Part shown: one piece after another, positions 1 to 10,000 of the stretch
Layout: each line of letters starts with the position of its first letter
How positions within the stretch are numbered: the first letter of the stretch is position 1
Made by a program: the position numbers and the translations under genes
The notes under the pieces: model-generated
What the model was told of the DNA's origin: nothing
Databases searched by the model: none
Seen by the model: only the letters and a program-made list of their open reading frames with translations
Source: an uncultured Algibacter sp.
GTDB lineage: Bacteria; Bacteroidota; Bacteroidia; Flavobacteriales; Flavobacteriaceae
Assembly: GCA_937958265.1 (NCBI GenBank)
Contig: CALGNX010000002.1
Location: 124,001-188,000 of the forward strand
Length of the DNA: 64,000 bases
Direction of reading: 5' to 3'

Positions 1-616
1 TTATATTTTTATCATCTTCAATTCGGGCAAAAACGATCATAACGCTACAAAAGCCAGCGTTTGAAATCCACATTTTTTGACCATTAATTTTGTATGATTT
101 GCCATCTTCCGATAATTCAGCAGTTGTTTTTCCTGAATTAGCATCAGAACCTGCTCCCGGTTCGGTTAAACAGTAGGCTCCAAACCATTCGCCTGTTGCT
201 AATTTGGGTACATATTTTTGTTTTTGCGCTTCTGTACCGTATAAAGTTATTGGCATAGTACCAATACCTGTGTGAGCTCCAAATGCCGTGCTAAAAGATC
301 CTGTACCACTAGAAATATAGTCGCATGTTAAAACTGTTGATACAAAACCCATAGCCAAACCACCATAAGCTTCAGGTACGGCAACACCTAAAAAGCCTAG
401 TTCGCCAGCTTTGCGCATAACGCTTTCTGTTAACGCATAATCTTTAGCTTCAAAACGAGCTCGATGTGCAATAATTTCACGATCGTTAAATTCTGAAACT
501 GCCTCTTTCATCATACGCTGCTCTTCTGAAAAATCTTCAGGAGTAAATATATCTTCACATTTTGTTTCCTTCACCAGAAACTGTCCGCCTCTTAATAATT
601 CTTTTTCGTCTGCCAT
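1..616 (-). CDS. fadE: Acyl-CoA dehydrogenase, N-terminal part (runs off window start)
   Basis: About 205 codons are present, beginning at the ATG whose complement is at 614-616; the C-terminal part lies beyond base 1. The visible protein has the N-terminal helical domain and the start of the middle beta domain of FAD-dependent acyl-CoA dehydrogenases: GELGFLGVAVPEAYGG near residue 72, CLTEPGAGSDANSG near 150 and the following KMWISNAG. The enzyme removes two hydrogens from acyl-CoA to give trans-2-enoyl-CoA and passes electrons to ETF. It lies downstream of the thiolase and FadN-type genes on the same strand, the order of the Bacillus fadNAE operon, which supports a role in long-chain beta-oxidation. 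The 228-base gap to the thiolase gene leaves room for a separate promoter. The symbol follows the operon analogy. Confidence 0.9.
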   Translation of the reverse strand, partial: MADEKELLRGGQFLVKETKCEDIFTPEDFSEEQRMMKEAVSEFNDREIIAHRARFEAKDYALTESVMRKAGELGFLGVAVPEAYGGLAMGFVSTVLTCDYISSGTGSFSTAFGAHTGIGTMPITLYGTEAQKQKYVPKLATGEWFGAYCLTEPGAGSDANSGKTTAELSEDGKSYKINGQKMWISNAGFCSVMIVFARIEDDKNI

Positions 617-844
617 ATTTTGTAGATTTTAACGATTAAGCCTTAAATCGGTTTACGTTAACATTTAAAGCTTAAATTATGTTTTGTATAGTTATTGTAT
701 TTTAATTGTTCTAGTCTTGGTTGTATATTATTTTCTTTTTTTACTAAGTAGCTAGAGATTGTTTATGTAATTTATTGAGTGTTGTTCATTTAACATGTTT
801 ACAGCAATAAATATTTTAATTCTACATAAGTATTATCTAGTTTC

Positions 845-2038
845 TTAATTAAGAAATTCAAATACACCGCATGCACCTTGACCTGTACCTACGCACATAG
901 TAACGGCACCATATTTACCTTGCATGTTTTGTTTACGCATTTCATCAAACAATTGTACTGATAGTTTTGCACCTGTACAACCTAAAGGATGCCCTAATGC
1001 AATGGCACCACCATTTACATTTATTATATCTGGGTTTAAATTTAGTTCTTGAATTACAGCTAAGGATTGTGATGCAAATGCTTCATTCAATTCAATTAAC
1101 GATAAATCATTTTGTTTTAACCCTGCTTGTTTAAGTGCTTTTGGGATGGCTTTTACGGGGCCAATACCCATAATGCGAGGTTCTACGCCTGCAGCTGCAT
1201 AATTAACCATTCTTGCAATAGGCTCAAGGTTTAGTTCTTTAACCATGGCTTCGCTCATGACCATTACAAAAGCTGCACCGTCGCTCATTTGAGATGAGTT
1301 TCCTGCAGTTACACTTCCACCTGCTGCAAAAACGGCACGTAATTTTGCTAAAACTTCTTTACTTGTTCCAGCACGAGGACCTTCATCTTTTGTAACGGTA
1401 TACTTTTTTGTAGCTTTTTTTCCGTTAACATCAATATAGGTTTGTTCTACATCTATAGGAACAATTTGTTCTTGAAAGCGATTTTCTGCCTGTGCTTTTA
1501 AAGCTTTCATATGCGAGTTAAAAGCAAACTCATCTTGATCCTCACGAGATATTTTAAATTGTTTTGCTACAGCTTCAGCGGTATTTCCCATACCCCAATA
1601 ATAGTCTTCATGTCCCGCTTTAACAATAGCGTCGTAATTTAATTCGGGTTTAAACCCCGTCATAGGAACGCTACTCATACTTTCGGCACCACCTGCGATA
1701 ATACAATCTGCCATGCCTGCTTGTATTTTTGCCGTTGCCATACCTATAGTTTCTACACCAGAAGAGCAAAAACGGTTTACAGTAACGCCAGGAACATCAA
1801 CTACGTCTAGTCCCATTAAGGATATTAAACGTGCCATATTTAAACCCTGTGCACCTTCTGGCATAGCGTTACCAACAATAACATCATCAATACGTTTCGG
1901 ATCTAAACCTGGTAGTTCCTTCATCATGTGTTTGATGGTTTCTGCTGCTAATTCATCTGTTCTTTTAAAGCGGAAAACACCCTTTGGTGCTTTACCAACT
2001 GCAGTTCTGTAAGCTTTAACTATATATGCTGTTTTCAT
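845..2038 (-). CDS. fadA: Acetyl-CoA C-acyltransferase (3-ketoacyl-CoA thiolase)
   Basis: This 397-residue protein has the full length of a degradative thiolase and catalyses the last step of beta-oxidation, splitting 3-ketoacyl-CoA with CoA into acetyl-CoA and a shortened acyl-CoA. The nucleophile is Cys91 in VNRFCSSG. The second conserved block GGAIALGHPLGCTGA (His) lies near residue 350, and the general-base cysteine sits in CVGTGQGACG near the C-terminus. It is cytoplasmic. It follows the FadN-type gene by 71 bases on the same strand, so the two chains probably work as a trifunctional-like pair. Thiolases for acetoacetyl-CoA synthesis share these motifs, but the operon points to fatty-acid breakdown. 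Confidence 0.95.
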   Translation of the reverse strand: MKTAYIVKAYRTAVGKAPKGVFRFKRTDELAAETIKHMMKELPGLDPKRIDDVIVGNAMPEGAQGLNMARLISLMGLDVVDVPGVTVNRFCSSGVETIGMATAKIQAGMADCIIAGGAESMSSVPMTGFKPELNYDAIVKAGHEDYYWGMGNTAEAVAKQFKISREDQDEFAFNSHMKALKAQAENRFQEQIVPIDVEQTYIDVNGKKATKKYTVTKDEGPRAGTSKEVLAKLRAVFAAGGSVTAGNSSQMSDGAAFVMVMSEAMVKELNLEPIARMVNYAAAGVEPRIMGIGPVKAIPKALKQAGLKQNDLSLIELNEAFASQSLAVIQELNLNPDIINVNGGAIALGHPLGCTGAKLSVQLFDEMRKQNMQGKYGAVTMCVGTGQGACGVFEFLN

Positions 2039-2109
2039 TTGGTTTTCTTTAAGATTGATAAAATAAAGAGGCTTTTATCGATACACGACTTTAGCCACGT
2101 TAGTTGTTC

Positions 2110-4518
2110 TTAATTTCTAAGTGGTTTTCCTTTAGTTAGCATATGCTGAATACGTTCTAATGTTTTACGTTCTGTACATAAAGAAAGGAATGCTTCGCGT
2201 TCAAGATCCAACAGGTATTGTTCTGTAACTAGAGTAGGTTCAGATAAATCCCCACCAGCCATAACATAGGCTAGTTTATTTGCAATTTTCATATCATGTG
2301 CGCTTATGTAGTTAGAGTCTTTCATAGAATCTGTTCCTACCATAAACATGCCTAGGGCCTGTTTACCTAACACCATAACATCTTTACGTTTTACAGGTTG
2401 CGTGTATCCAGCATCGGCCATAAGTTTGGCATGTGCTTTTGCTGTAGCTATTTGTCTATCTTTATTAACAACTACAACATCTTTCCCTTTTTGAAGCAAT
2501 CCTAAATCAAAAGCTTCATAGGCTGAAGTTGATACCTTTGCCATACCAATGGTTAAGAAATATTCTTGTAAGGTATTTAGTTGCACATCACCTTTTCTAA
2601 ATGTATCAGATGCGCGCAATGCCATTTCTTTTGAGCCACCGCCACCAGGAATAACACCAACACCAAACTCTACTAGGCCCATGTATGTTTCTGCTGCTGC
2701 AACAATTTTATCGGCATGTAGAGAGATTTCGCAACCACCACCCAGTGCCATACCATGTGGTGCGGAAATTGTTGGTATTGACGAATAGCGCATGCGCATC
2801 ATTGAATCTTGAAAATATTTAATAGCAGCGTTAAGCTCGTCATACTCTTGCTCTGCAGCCATCATAAAAATCATACCAATATTTGCGCCTACAGAGAAGT
2901 TTGGACCTTGGTTTCCAACAATTAATCCGGCAAAATCTTTTTCAGCCAAATCAATAGCTTTGTTTAAACCTGCTAAAACATCGCCACCAATGGTATTCAT
3001 TTTGGATTGGAATTCTACATTTAAAATACCATCACCTAAATCTTGAACAGAAACTCCCGAGTTTTTAAAAACTTCAGATGTTTTTCTAATATTATCCAAG
3101 ATAATAAAGCTGTCTTGTCCAGGAATTTTTTCCTGTAATTTTTTAGGAATATCATAAAAATATGATGCACCATCTTGAATAGAGTAGAAGCTATCGGAGC
3201 CAGAAGCAATCATATCATGTACCCAGTCTGCAGGTTGCAAGCCTTCTGCTTGCATTATTTCAATACCTTTTTCAACGCCAATGGCATCCCAAATTTGAAA
3301 TGGGCCATGTTCCCAACCAAAACCGGCTTTCATGGCATCGTCAATTTTATATAATTCGTCTGTGATTTCAGGAACTCGATTTGAAACATAAGCGAATAAG
3401 GCAGAAAAACTTTTTCTGTAAAATTCCCCTGCTTTATCTTTCCCTTTTACAAGAACTTTAAAGCGGTCTGCAACACGATCGATAGACTTTGTTAACTCTA
3501 AAGTGGCAAATTTAGCACGTTTAGCAGAACGATACTCAAGCGTATTTAAATCTAGTGTTAAAATTTCTTTTTGTCCTTCATCCGAAACTGTTTTTTTGTA
3601 AAAGCCTTGACCTGTTTTGCTTCCTAACCATTTGTTTTTCATCATGGTATTGATAAAATCTGGCAGTTTGAACAGTTCTAAACGCTCGTCATTTGGGCAG
3701 TTTTCTCCAATACCGTTAGCAACATGTACTAAAGTATCTAAGCCAACAACATCCACTGTTCTGAATGTGGCCGATTTTGGCCGGCCTATTACAGGGCCAG
3801 TTAATTTATCAACTTCTTCTATCGTAAGATCTAAATCTTTAACCGTGTGGAATAAGCTTTGGATACTAAAAATACCAATTCGGTTGCCAATAAATGCAGG
3901 TGTATCTTTGGCAATTACAGAGGTTTTTCCAAGAAATTGTTCCCCATAACTGTTTAAAAATTCTAAAACATCAGGGTTTGTTTTTGGACCAGGAATAATT
4001 TCGAATAACTTTAAATAACGTGCAGGGTTAAAAAAGTGAGTACCACAGAAATTTTTCTGAAAATCTTCAGATCTTCCTTTACTCATAAATTTTATAGGAA
4101 TACCCGATGTGTTACTAGTTATTAAAGTGCCTGGTGTTCTGTATTTTTCAAGTTTTTCAAAAACCTGTTGTTTAATATCTAAACGCTCAACAACAACCTC
4201 CATTATCCAATCCACGTTTGCTACTTTAGCAATATCATCCTCAAGGTTACCAATGGTTATTCGATGTGCAAAATCTTGGTGATAAATGGGCGCTGGTTTA
4301 GATTTTAATGATGCGGTTAAAGCGTCATTTACTAATCTATTTCGTACAACTTGGTCGCTTAAAGTAAGCCCCTTTGCTTTTTCTTTATTGTTTAGTTCTT
4401 GTGGTACTATATCTAATAAAAGAACTTCTACACCAATATTAGCAAAATGACATGCAATGCCACTTCCCATAATTCCGGAACCTACAATAGCTATTTTTTT
4501 AATTATTCGTTTGTTCAT
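2110..4518 (-). CDS. fadN: 3-hydroxyacyl-CoA dehydrogenase/enoyl-CoA hydratase, FadN type
   Basis: This 802-residue multifunctional beta-oxidation enzyme hydrates enoyl-CoA and oxidises the 3-hydroxyacyl-CoA with NAD. The N-terminus is a Rossmann fold (IAIVGSGIMGSG, residues 9-20), followed by the hydroxyacyl-CoA dehydrogenase signature (THFFNPARYLKLFEIIPG) and its helical C-terminal domains. The enoyl-CoA hydratase domain is at the C-terminal end, with GMALGGGCEISLHAD and GLVEFGVGVIPGGGGS. Dehydrogenase before hydratase is the order of Bacillus FadN and the reverse of E. coli FadB. It starts 6 bases after the MarR gene and precedes the thiolase, so regulator, FadN, FadA and acyl-CoA dehydrogenase probably form one operon. 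Confidence 0.93.
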   Translation of the reverse strand: MNKRIIKKIAIVGSGIMGSGIACHFANIGVEVLLLDIVPQELNNKEKAKGLTLSDQVVRNRLVNDALTASLKSKPAPIYHQDFAHRITIGNLEDDIAKVANVDWIMEVVVERLDIKQQVFEKLEKYRTPGTLITSNTSGIPIKFMSKGRSEDFQKNFCGTHFFNPARYLKLFEIIPGPKTNPDVLEFLNSYGEQFLGKTSVIAKDTPAFIGNRIGIFSIQSLFHTVKDLDLTIEEVDKLTGPVIGRPKSATFRTVDVVGLDTLVHVANGIGENCPNDERLELFKLPDFINTMMKNKWLGSKTGQGFYKKTVSDEGQKEILTLDLNTLEYRSAKRAKFATLELTKSIDRVADRFKVLVKGKDKAGEFYRKSFSALFAYVSNRVPEITDELYKIDDAMKAGFGWEHGPFQIWDAIGVEKGIEIMQAEGLQPADWVHDMIASGSDSFYSIQDGASYFYDIPKKLQEKIPGQDSFIILDNIRKTSEVFKNSGVSVQDLGDGILNVEFQSKMNTIGGDVLAGLNKAIDLAEKDFAGLIVGNQGPNFSVGANIGMIFMMAAEQEYDELNAAIKYFQDSMMRMRYSSIPTISAPHGMALGGGCEISLHADKIVAAAETYMGLVEFGVGVIPGGGGSKEMALRASDTFRKGDVQLNTLQEYFLTIGMAKVSTSAYEAFDLGLLQKGKDVVVVNKDRQIATAKAHAKLMADAGYTQPVKRKDVMVLGKQALGMFMVGTDSMKDSNYISAHDMKIANKLAYVMAGGDLSEPTLVTEQYLLDLEREAFLSLCTERKTLERIQHMLTKGKPLRN

Positions 4519-4524
4519 ATTATT

Positions 4525-4971
4525 TTAACTATCAGATTTATTATATATTTTTTTATTGCAAACCATGTCGGTTATTAATTCTGCTACCTCATGAAAATGC
4601 TTTAATTTTTCTTCTGAGATTTGGTTTTTGATACTATTATTAAAGGTTAAAACCTTTTCTTTTGAGTATACTCTTTTTTCTCTACCAAATTCAGTGAGAC
4701 TAATTATAACACCACGACCATCCTTAGGGTTTGGTTTTCTGGCTATTAAGCCCTTTTTTTCCATTGTTTTTAGTATTCTAGATAAACTAGTTGCTTCCAT
4801 ACCCATTTTTGGGCCTAAAGCTGTTGATGGTGTGCCTTTTTCTGGATCAATACTTAGTAAAGTAAATCCCGTGGCCATTGTGCTTTCAAACTTTGCTGCT
4901 TGTTCGTTATACATTTTTTGAACCGCTAGCCATGTTGTTCTAAGCGCATAATCGATAGTTTTGTCTTTCAT
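4525..4971 (-). CDS. MarR-family transcriptional regulator of the beta-oxidation operon
   Basis: This 148-residue winged-helix protein starts at the ATG read from 4971; an upstream in-frame TTG at 4992 is a weaker choice. The MarR core is clear: TALGPKMGMEATSLSRILKTM forms the recognition-helix region, followed by the wing KKGLIARKPNPKDGRGVIIS (DxR motif of the family). It is probably a dimeric repressor that responds to a fatty acyl ligand, inferred only from its place as first gene of the fadN-fadA-acyl-CoA dehydrogenase run, with a 6-base gap to fadN. A palindrome at 5006-5023 just upstream of its promoter is a likely autoregulatory operator. Confidence 0.85.
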   Translation of the reverse strand: MKDKTIDYALRTTWLAVQKMYNEQAAKFESTMATGFTLLSIDPEKGTPSTALGPKMGMEATSLSRILKTMEKKGLIARKPNPKDGRGVIISLTEFGREKRVYSKEKVLTFNNSIKNQISEEKLKHFHEVAELITDMVCNKKIYNKSDS

Positions 4972-4989
4972 TTTTAATGGAACTGTACC

Positions 4990-5023
4990 CAAATATAAAT
5001 AAAAATACTATGCACGCATAATA
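4990..5023 (-). promoter_or_regulatory. Promoter -7 element and MarR operator candidate
   Basis: On the minus strand TATATTTG (4997-4990) fits the Bacteroidota -7 consensus TAnnTTTG, 18 bases upstream of the MarR ATG. Immediately upstream lies an 18-base imperfect palindrome (5006-5023) of the form TAnTATGCnnGCATAnTA. Its position between the -33 and -7 regions is what would be expected for repression by the MarR protein. The right half plus flank (GCATAATAAATT) recurs at 6909-6920 in front of the acyl-CoA ligase gene. No binding evidence exists in the sequence itself. Confidence 0.5.
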
Positions 5024-5082
5024 AATTAGGCATATTTAGTTAAAATATTTTTTATTTTTTAAATTATGGTTTATAGATGTGT

Positions 5083-6855
5083 TTACGGTCTATAAATATT
5101 TTCAATTAAATTTGCGTACATTTTTGTTATAATGTCTCTTTTCATTTTCATGGTAGGGGTAAGCTGGCCGCCTTCAATAGACCAAATATCTGGTGTAAGC
5201 TCAAATTTTTTAATTTGTTCCCATTTACCAAATTTAGTGTTGTATTTATTAATCTCTTTTTGTATTCGATCTTTTACAATTTTTGAATTGACTATTTCAG
5301 TGTCTGTTTTTCCAACACCATTCTGTTTTAGGTCAATCCAATCTCTAATAAAATTGAAATTAGGTTGAATTAATGCAGCAGGCATTTTTTCGCCTTCACC
5401 AATCACTATAATTTGTTCTATAAATAGAGACTGTTTCATTTCATTTTCTAACAGCGGTGGGATAATGTATTTTCCGCCAGAGGTTTTAAACATTTCCTTT
5501 TTGCGCCCAGTAATTTTTAAAAAGCCTTCAGAGTCAATTTCTCCCTTGTCACCAGAATGAAAATAATCTCCCGTCATTACGCTAGCTGTTTTTTCAGGGT
5601 CTTTATAATAGCCCATCATTATATTTGGGCCTTTTATTAAAATTTCTCCATCGTCTGCAATTTTTACGTCAACATTATTAATAGGTATTCCTACGCAGCC
5701 AACTTTAAACATGTTATCTGCATATTTTCCAACGGATACTACTGGTGATGTTTCTGTTAGGCCATAGCCCTCCATGATTTGCATGCCGGCGGCTGAAAAT
5801 ATTCTAGTTAATCGTGGCTGAAGTGCTGCGCTTCCTGAAACCATGGTATATAGTTCGCCTCCTAATGCTTCTCGCCATTTGTTAAAAATAAGTTTATTAG
5901 CAATACTTAGCTTAAGTTCGTACCAAAGGCCATTTCTTTTATAAGGCTCCCAGACTTCCGCAAGATTAACAGCCCAGAAAAACAGCGCTTTTTTTATGCC
6001 TGATAAATCTTCGCCTTTTGCAATAATCTTATCATAAACTTTTTCTAATAACCTAGGTACTACACTCATCATGTTAGGTTTGATTTCTTTGGCGTTGTCT
6101 CCAATTTTATCAAGTGCCTCGGCGTAGTAAATGGAAGTGCCTGCGTGTTGATAAACGTAAATAAGAACGCGCTCGAAAACATGGCATATAGGTAAAAAAC
6201 TTAAAATTCTAGTTTCTTTTTCTTTTAAGGGTACTCTAGGTATACTATTTAAAACATTACTTGTAATATTCCAATGAGAAAGCATTACGCCCTTAGGTTT
6301 TCCTGTAGTACCAGAAGTGTAAATTATGGTAGCTAAATCAGATGGTTTTACGTTATTCTTCCTTTGCTCAACATCGTTTTGGTTTGCTTGGTCTTCGCCT
6401 AATTCTAATAATTCGGAATAGTGTTTGCATCCCTCAATATGATCGAATGTATAGACTTCCTTGAGTTTTGTATTCGATTTTATTTTATTTAGCTTTTTTA
6501 AAACCTCTATATCGGAAACAAAACAGTAGGTAGATTCGCTATGGTTTAATACATATTCGTAATCCTCGGCACTAATAGTCGGGTAAATTGGAATATTTTG
6601 TGCTCCAGTTTGAAGAATACCAATATCCATAATATTCCATTCTGTTCTATTATTTGTGGAAATTATAGCAATTTTATCGTCTTTTTTAACGCCTAGTTTT
6701 AATAGAGCACGGCTTATTGCATTGGCTTTGTCCATGTATTCTTGTGTCGATGTTTTAACCCATTCACCATTGTATTTGGTTACCAAAGCAGCAGCATTAG
6801 GTTTGTTTTCTAGTTGGTAATAAGGGAAATCAAAAAGTCGCGTTATTTTTTTCAT
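5083..6855 (-). CDS. fadD: Long-chain fatty acid-CoA ligase (AMP-binding)
   Basis: This 590-residue member of the ANL superfamily activates fatty acids to acyl-CoA through an acyl-adenylate. The P-loop IIYTSGTTGKPKGVMLSH is at residues 177-194. The A5-type motif is seen in MEGYGLTETSPVVS, the hinge/A7-A8 block in GDYFHSGDKGEIDSEG and ITGRKKEMFKTSGGKYI. A signal peptide is absent, so it acts in the cytoplasm or on the inner membrane face. It is co-oriented with the beta-oxidation operon, 91 bases upstream of the MarR operator region, and would supply that pathway's substrate. It is of the long FAA1/YngI-like type common in Flavobacteriia; the chain length preferred cannot be told. Confidence 0.92.
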   Translation of the reverse strand: MKKITRLFDFPYYQLENKPNAAALVTKYNGEWVKTSTQEYMDKANAISRALLKLGVKKDDKIAIISTNNRTEWNIMDIGILQTGAQNIPIYPTISAEDYEYVLNHSESTYCFVSDIEVLKKLNKIKSNTKLKEVYTFDHIEGCKHYSELLELGEDQANQNDVEQRKNNVKPSDLATIIYTSGTTGKPKGVMLSHWNITSNVLNSIPRVPLKEKETRILSFLPICHVFERVLIYVYQHAGTSIYYAEALDKIGDNAKEIKPNMMSVVPRLLEKVYDKIIAKGEDLSGIKKALFFWAVNLAEVWEPYKRNGLWYELKLSIANKLIFNKWREALGGELYTMVSGSAALQPRLTRIFSAAGMQIMEGYGLTETSPVVSVGKYADNMFKVGCVGIPINNVDVKIADDGEILIKGPNIMMGYYKDPEKTASVMTGDYFHSGDKGEIDSEGFLKITGRKKEMFKTSGGKYIIPPLLENEMKQSLFIEQIIVIGEGEKMPAALIQPNFNFIRDWIDLKQNGVGKTDTEIVNSKIVKDRIQKEINKYNTKFGKWEQIKKFELTPDIWSIEGGQLTPTMKMKRDIITKMYANLIENIYRP

Positions 6856-6979
6856 AGCTTTTAGTTAAAGTATATATATTTCTAGTCCCTTATTAGTACT
6901 GTAAGTGAGCATAATAAATTTATCTTTAATATATAATTTGTAAAGTATGAAAATAAATAGAATTTTCAAATAATCAACA

Positions 6980-7012
6980 AAAAAAGGAGCTAATTATTAG
7001 TTAGCTCCTTGT
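6980..7012 (-). terminator. Rho-independent terminator of purL
   Basis: A perfect 10-base stem (AAGGAGCTAA at 6984-6993, TTAGCTCCTT at 7001-7010) with a 7-base loop is followed on the minus strand by a run of Ts. It sits 22 bases after the purL stop. Confidence 0.85.
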
Positions 7013-7033
7013 TATTTTATTAAAAGTATAAAT

Positions 7034-10000
7034 TTATTTGTTTTCAATCCATAACCTAGCGTTAATAAAGGCTTCTAGCCAAGGTGAAACACTATCCTTA
7101 CGTTCATTTGGGTAGTTTGCCCAGTTCCATTGAAATGTGGAACGTTCTATATGTGGCATAGTTACTAAATGGCGCCCCGTTTTGTCGCTTAACATAGCGG
7201 TATTAAAATCTGATCCATTTGGATTGTTTGGGTAACTTTCATAACCATATTTTGCAACAATTTGATATTTATCCTCAGTGTATGGTAAGTTAAATTTTCC
7301 TTCGCCATGAGAAATCCAAACGCCTAAAGTACTGCCTGCTAATGTGGAGAGCATTACAGAATTGTTTTCCTGTATTTTAACAGATGTAAAAGAGCTCTCG
7401 TGTTTATGCGAATCATTATGGTGCATTTTTCCATGAATCTCATGGTCTGGATTAATCAAATCTAGCTCCATCATTAATTGGCAACCATTACAAATCCCTA
7501 CAGATAGGGTGTCTTCTCTCTCAAAAAAGTTTTTAATTAATTTATTTGCTTTTTTGTTATACTTTATAGCGCCTGCCCAACCTTTTGCAGATCCTAAAAC
7601 ATCTGAGTTTGAGAAACCTCCAACAGCACCTAAAAATTGAATGTCTTCAAGTGTTTCACGACCAGAAATTAAATCTGTCATGTGTACATCTTTCACATCA
7701 AAACCAGCTAAGTACATAGCGTTTGCCATTTCACGTTCTGAGTTACTTCCTTTTTCACGTAAAATCGCTGCTTTTGGTCGTTTACCTTTAAAAGTTTCTA
7801 ATTTTCCTGTAAAATGTTTTGGGAAAATATATTTTAAAGGTTGATTTTTATAATTATTAAATCGTTTTTCAGCTAATCCGTTTGCGGTTTGTTTTTGGTC
7901 TAGTAAGAATGATGTTTTATACCAAACATCTCTAGTTTCGGATATATTAAATTCGAAACTATCGTTGTTATTTTTAATAGTTACTTGGCCAGAATTATTT
8001 ACAGTTCCTATGTTAACAAAAGTAATATTGTTTTTAGCTAAAATAGCTTCAACAGATGTTTCTGCTTGAAAAACAAGACCTGAATTTTCAGAAAATAAAA
8101 CTTTTATAGAATCTTCTTCATTTAGTTTAGAAATATCCAAATTAGCACCTAAATCTACATCAGCAAAACATAATTCTAATAACGTTGTAATTAAGCCGCC
8201 CGAAGCTACATCGTGCCCTGCAGTAATTTTATTATCTACAATTAAATTTTGTATTGTATTAAATACGTTTTTAACATATTGGGCATCTTTTACATTAGGA
8301 GCATCGTTTCCAATAGTATTTAAAACTTGATTAAAAGAACTTCCGCCAAGTTTAAAATCGTCTTGAGATACATTAATATAGTAAATATTACCTCCGTTTT
8401 GTTTAAAAACAGGCTCAACAACCTTTGTGATGTCGTTACAATTAGCACCTGCAGAAATAATAACTGTACCAGGAGAAATCACATCGCCATCAGGATATTT
8501 TTGTTTCATGGATAATGAATCCTTTCCTGTAGGGACATTTATGCCTAAATTAATGGCAAATTCAGAAACGGCTTTAACAGCTTCGTATAAACGGGCATCT
8601 TCGCCTTCATTTTTACATGGCCACATCCAATTGGCAGATAATGAAACTGCATTCAGGCCATCTTTTAAAGGCGCCCAAACCAAGTTTGTAAGTGCCTCGG
8701 TTATTGAGTTTCTACTTCCTGCAACCGGATTAATTAAACCGGAAATAGGCGAGTGCCCAATAGAGGTTGCCACACCTTCTTTACCTTTAAAATCCAGAGC
8801 CATTACACCTAGATTATTTAAAGGAATTTGTAAAGGTCCAACGCATTGTTGTTTTGCTACTTTACCACCCACACAACGGTCCACTTTATTAGTTAACCAA
8901 TCTTTACAAGCAACAGCTTCTAACTGTAATACTTGCTCTAAATATATTTTTAAATTTTTTGTTTTATACCTTGGGTTCTTATAATTTCTAGTAATTGTTT
9001 TATCTTTTAAAACGGTTTTAGGGGAACTTCCAAACATGTCTTCCATAGCTAAATCCATAGGTTTGTGGCCGTTGGTTTTAGATTCGAAAGTAAAACGATT
9101 ATCGCTAGTAACATCACCCACAGTGTACATTGGTGAACGCTCACGGCTTGCTATATTTTGCAACGTTTCAATATGTTTTTTGGCAATTACTAAGCCCATA
9201 CGCTCTTGCGATTCATTACCAATTATTTCCTTATCAGATAGCGTAGGGTCGCCAACAGGAAGTGCGTCTAGATCTATTTTTCCGCCGGTATCCTCAACCA
9301 ATTCCGAAAGACAATTTAAATGGCCGCCTGCACCATGATCGTGAATAGATACTATAAAATTTTCATCACTCTCTACCATACCACGAACTGCATTTGCGGC
9401 ACGCTTTTGCATTTCAGGATTGGAGCGTTGTACGGCGTTTAGCTCAATTCCAGAAGCAAAGGCTCCAGTATCGGCAGAAGAAACTGCAGCACCACCCATA
9501 CCAATTCTGTAATTTTCGCCACCAAGAATTACTATTTTGTCATCTTTTTTTGGCGTGTCCTTTAAAGCCTGGTCTGCTTTGCCGTAGCCAATACCACCGG
9601 CTTGCATAATAACTTTATCAAAACCTAAACGTCTAGGTTTAGCATCGCTAGAAGAAGCGTTTTCGTTATGCTCAAAAGTTAAAACTGAACCAACAATTAG
9701 TGGTTGTCCAAATTTGTTTCCAAAATCTGATGCACCATTTGATGCTTTTATTAAAATATCCATTGGTGTTTGGTAAAGCCATGGTCTAGCTTTAAATTTT
9801 TGTTCCCAATGTCTGTTCTCTTCTAATCGTGAATAAGAGGTCATGTAAACCGCAGTACCCGCTAATGGCAAGGAGCCTTTTCCGCCGGCAAGTCGGTCTC
9901 TAATTTCGCCACCAGCACCAGTTGCTGCACCGTTAAAAGGCTCAACTGTGGTTGGGAAATTATGAGTTTCCGCTTTAAGCGAAATAACGGAATCAAAATC

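Noticed and set aside
8427-8984. Long open frame opposite purL
   Set aside because: It lies wholly inside purL on the other strand, has no family resemblance and is explained by the codon structure of the real gene.
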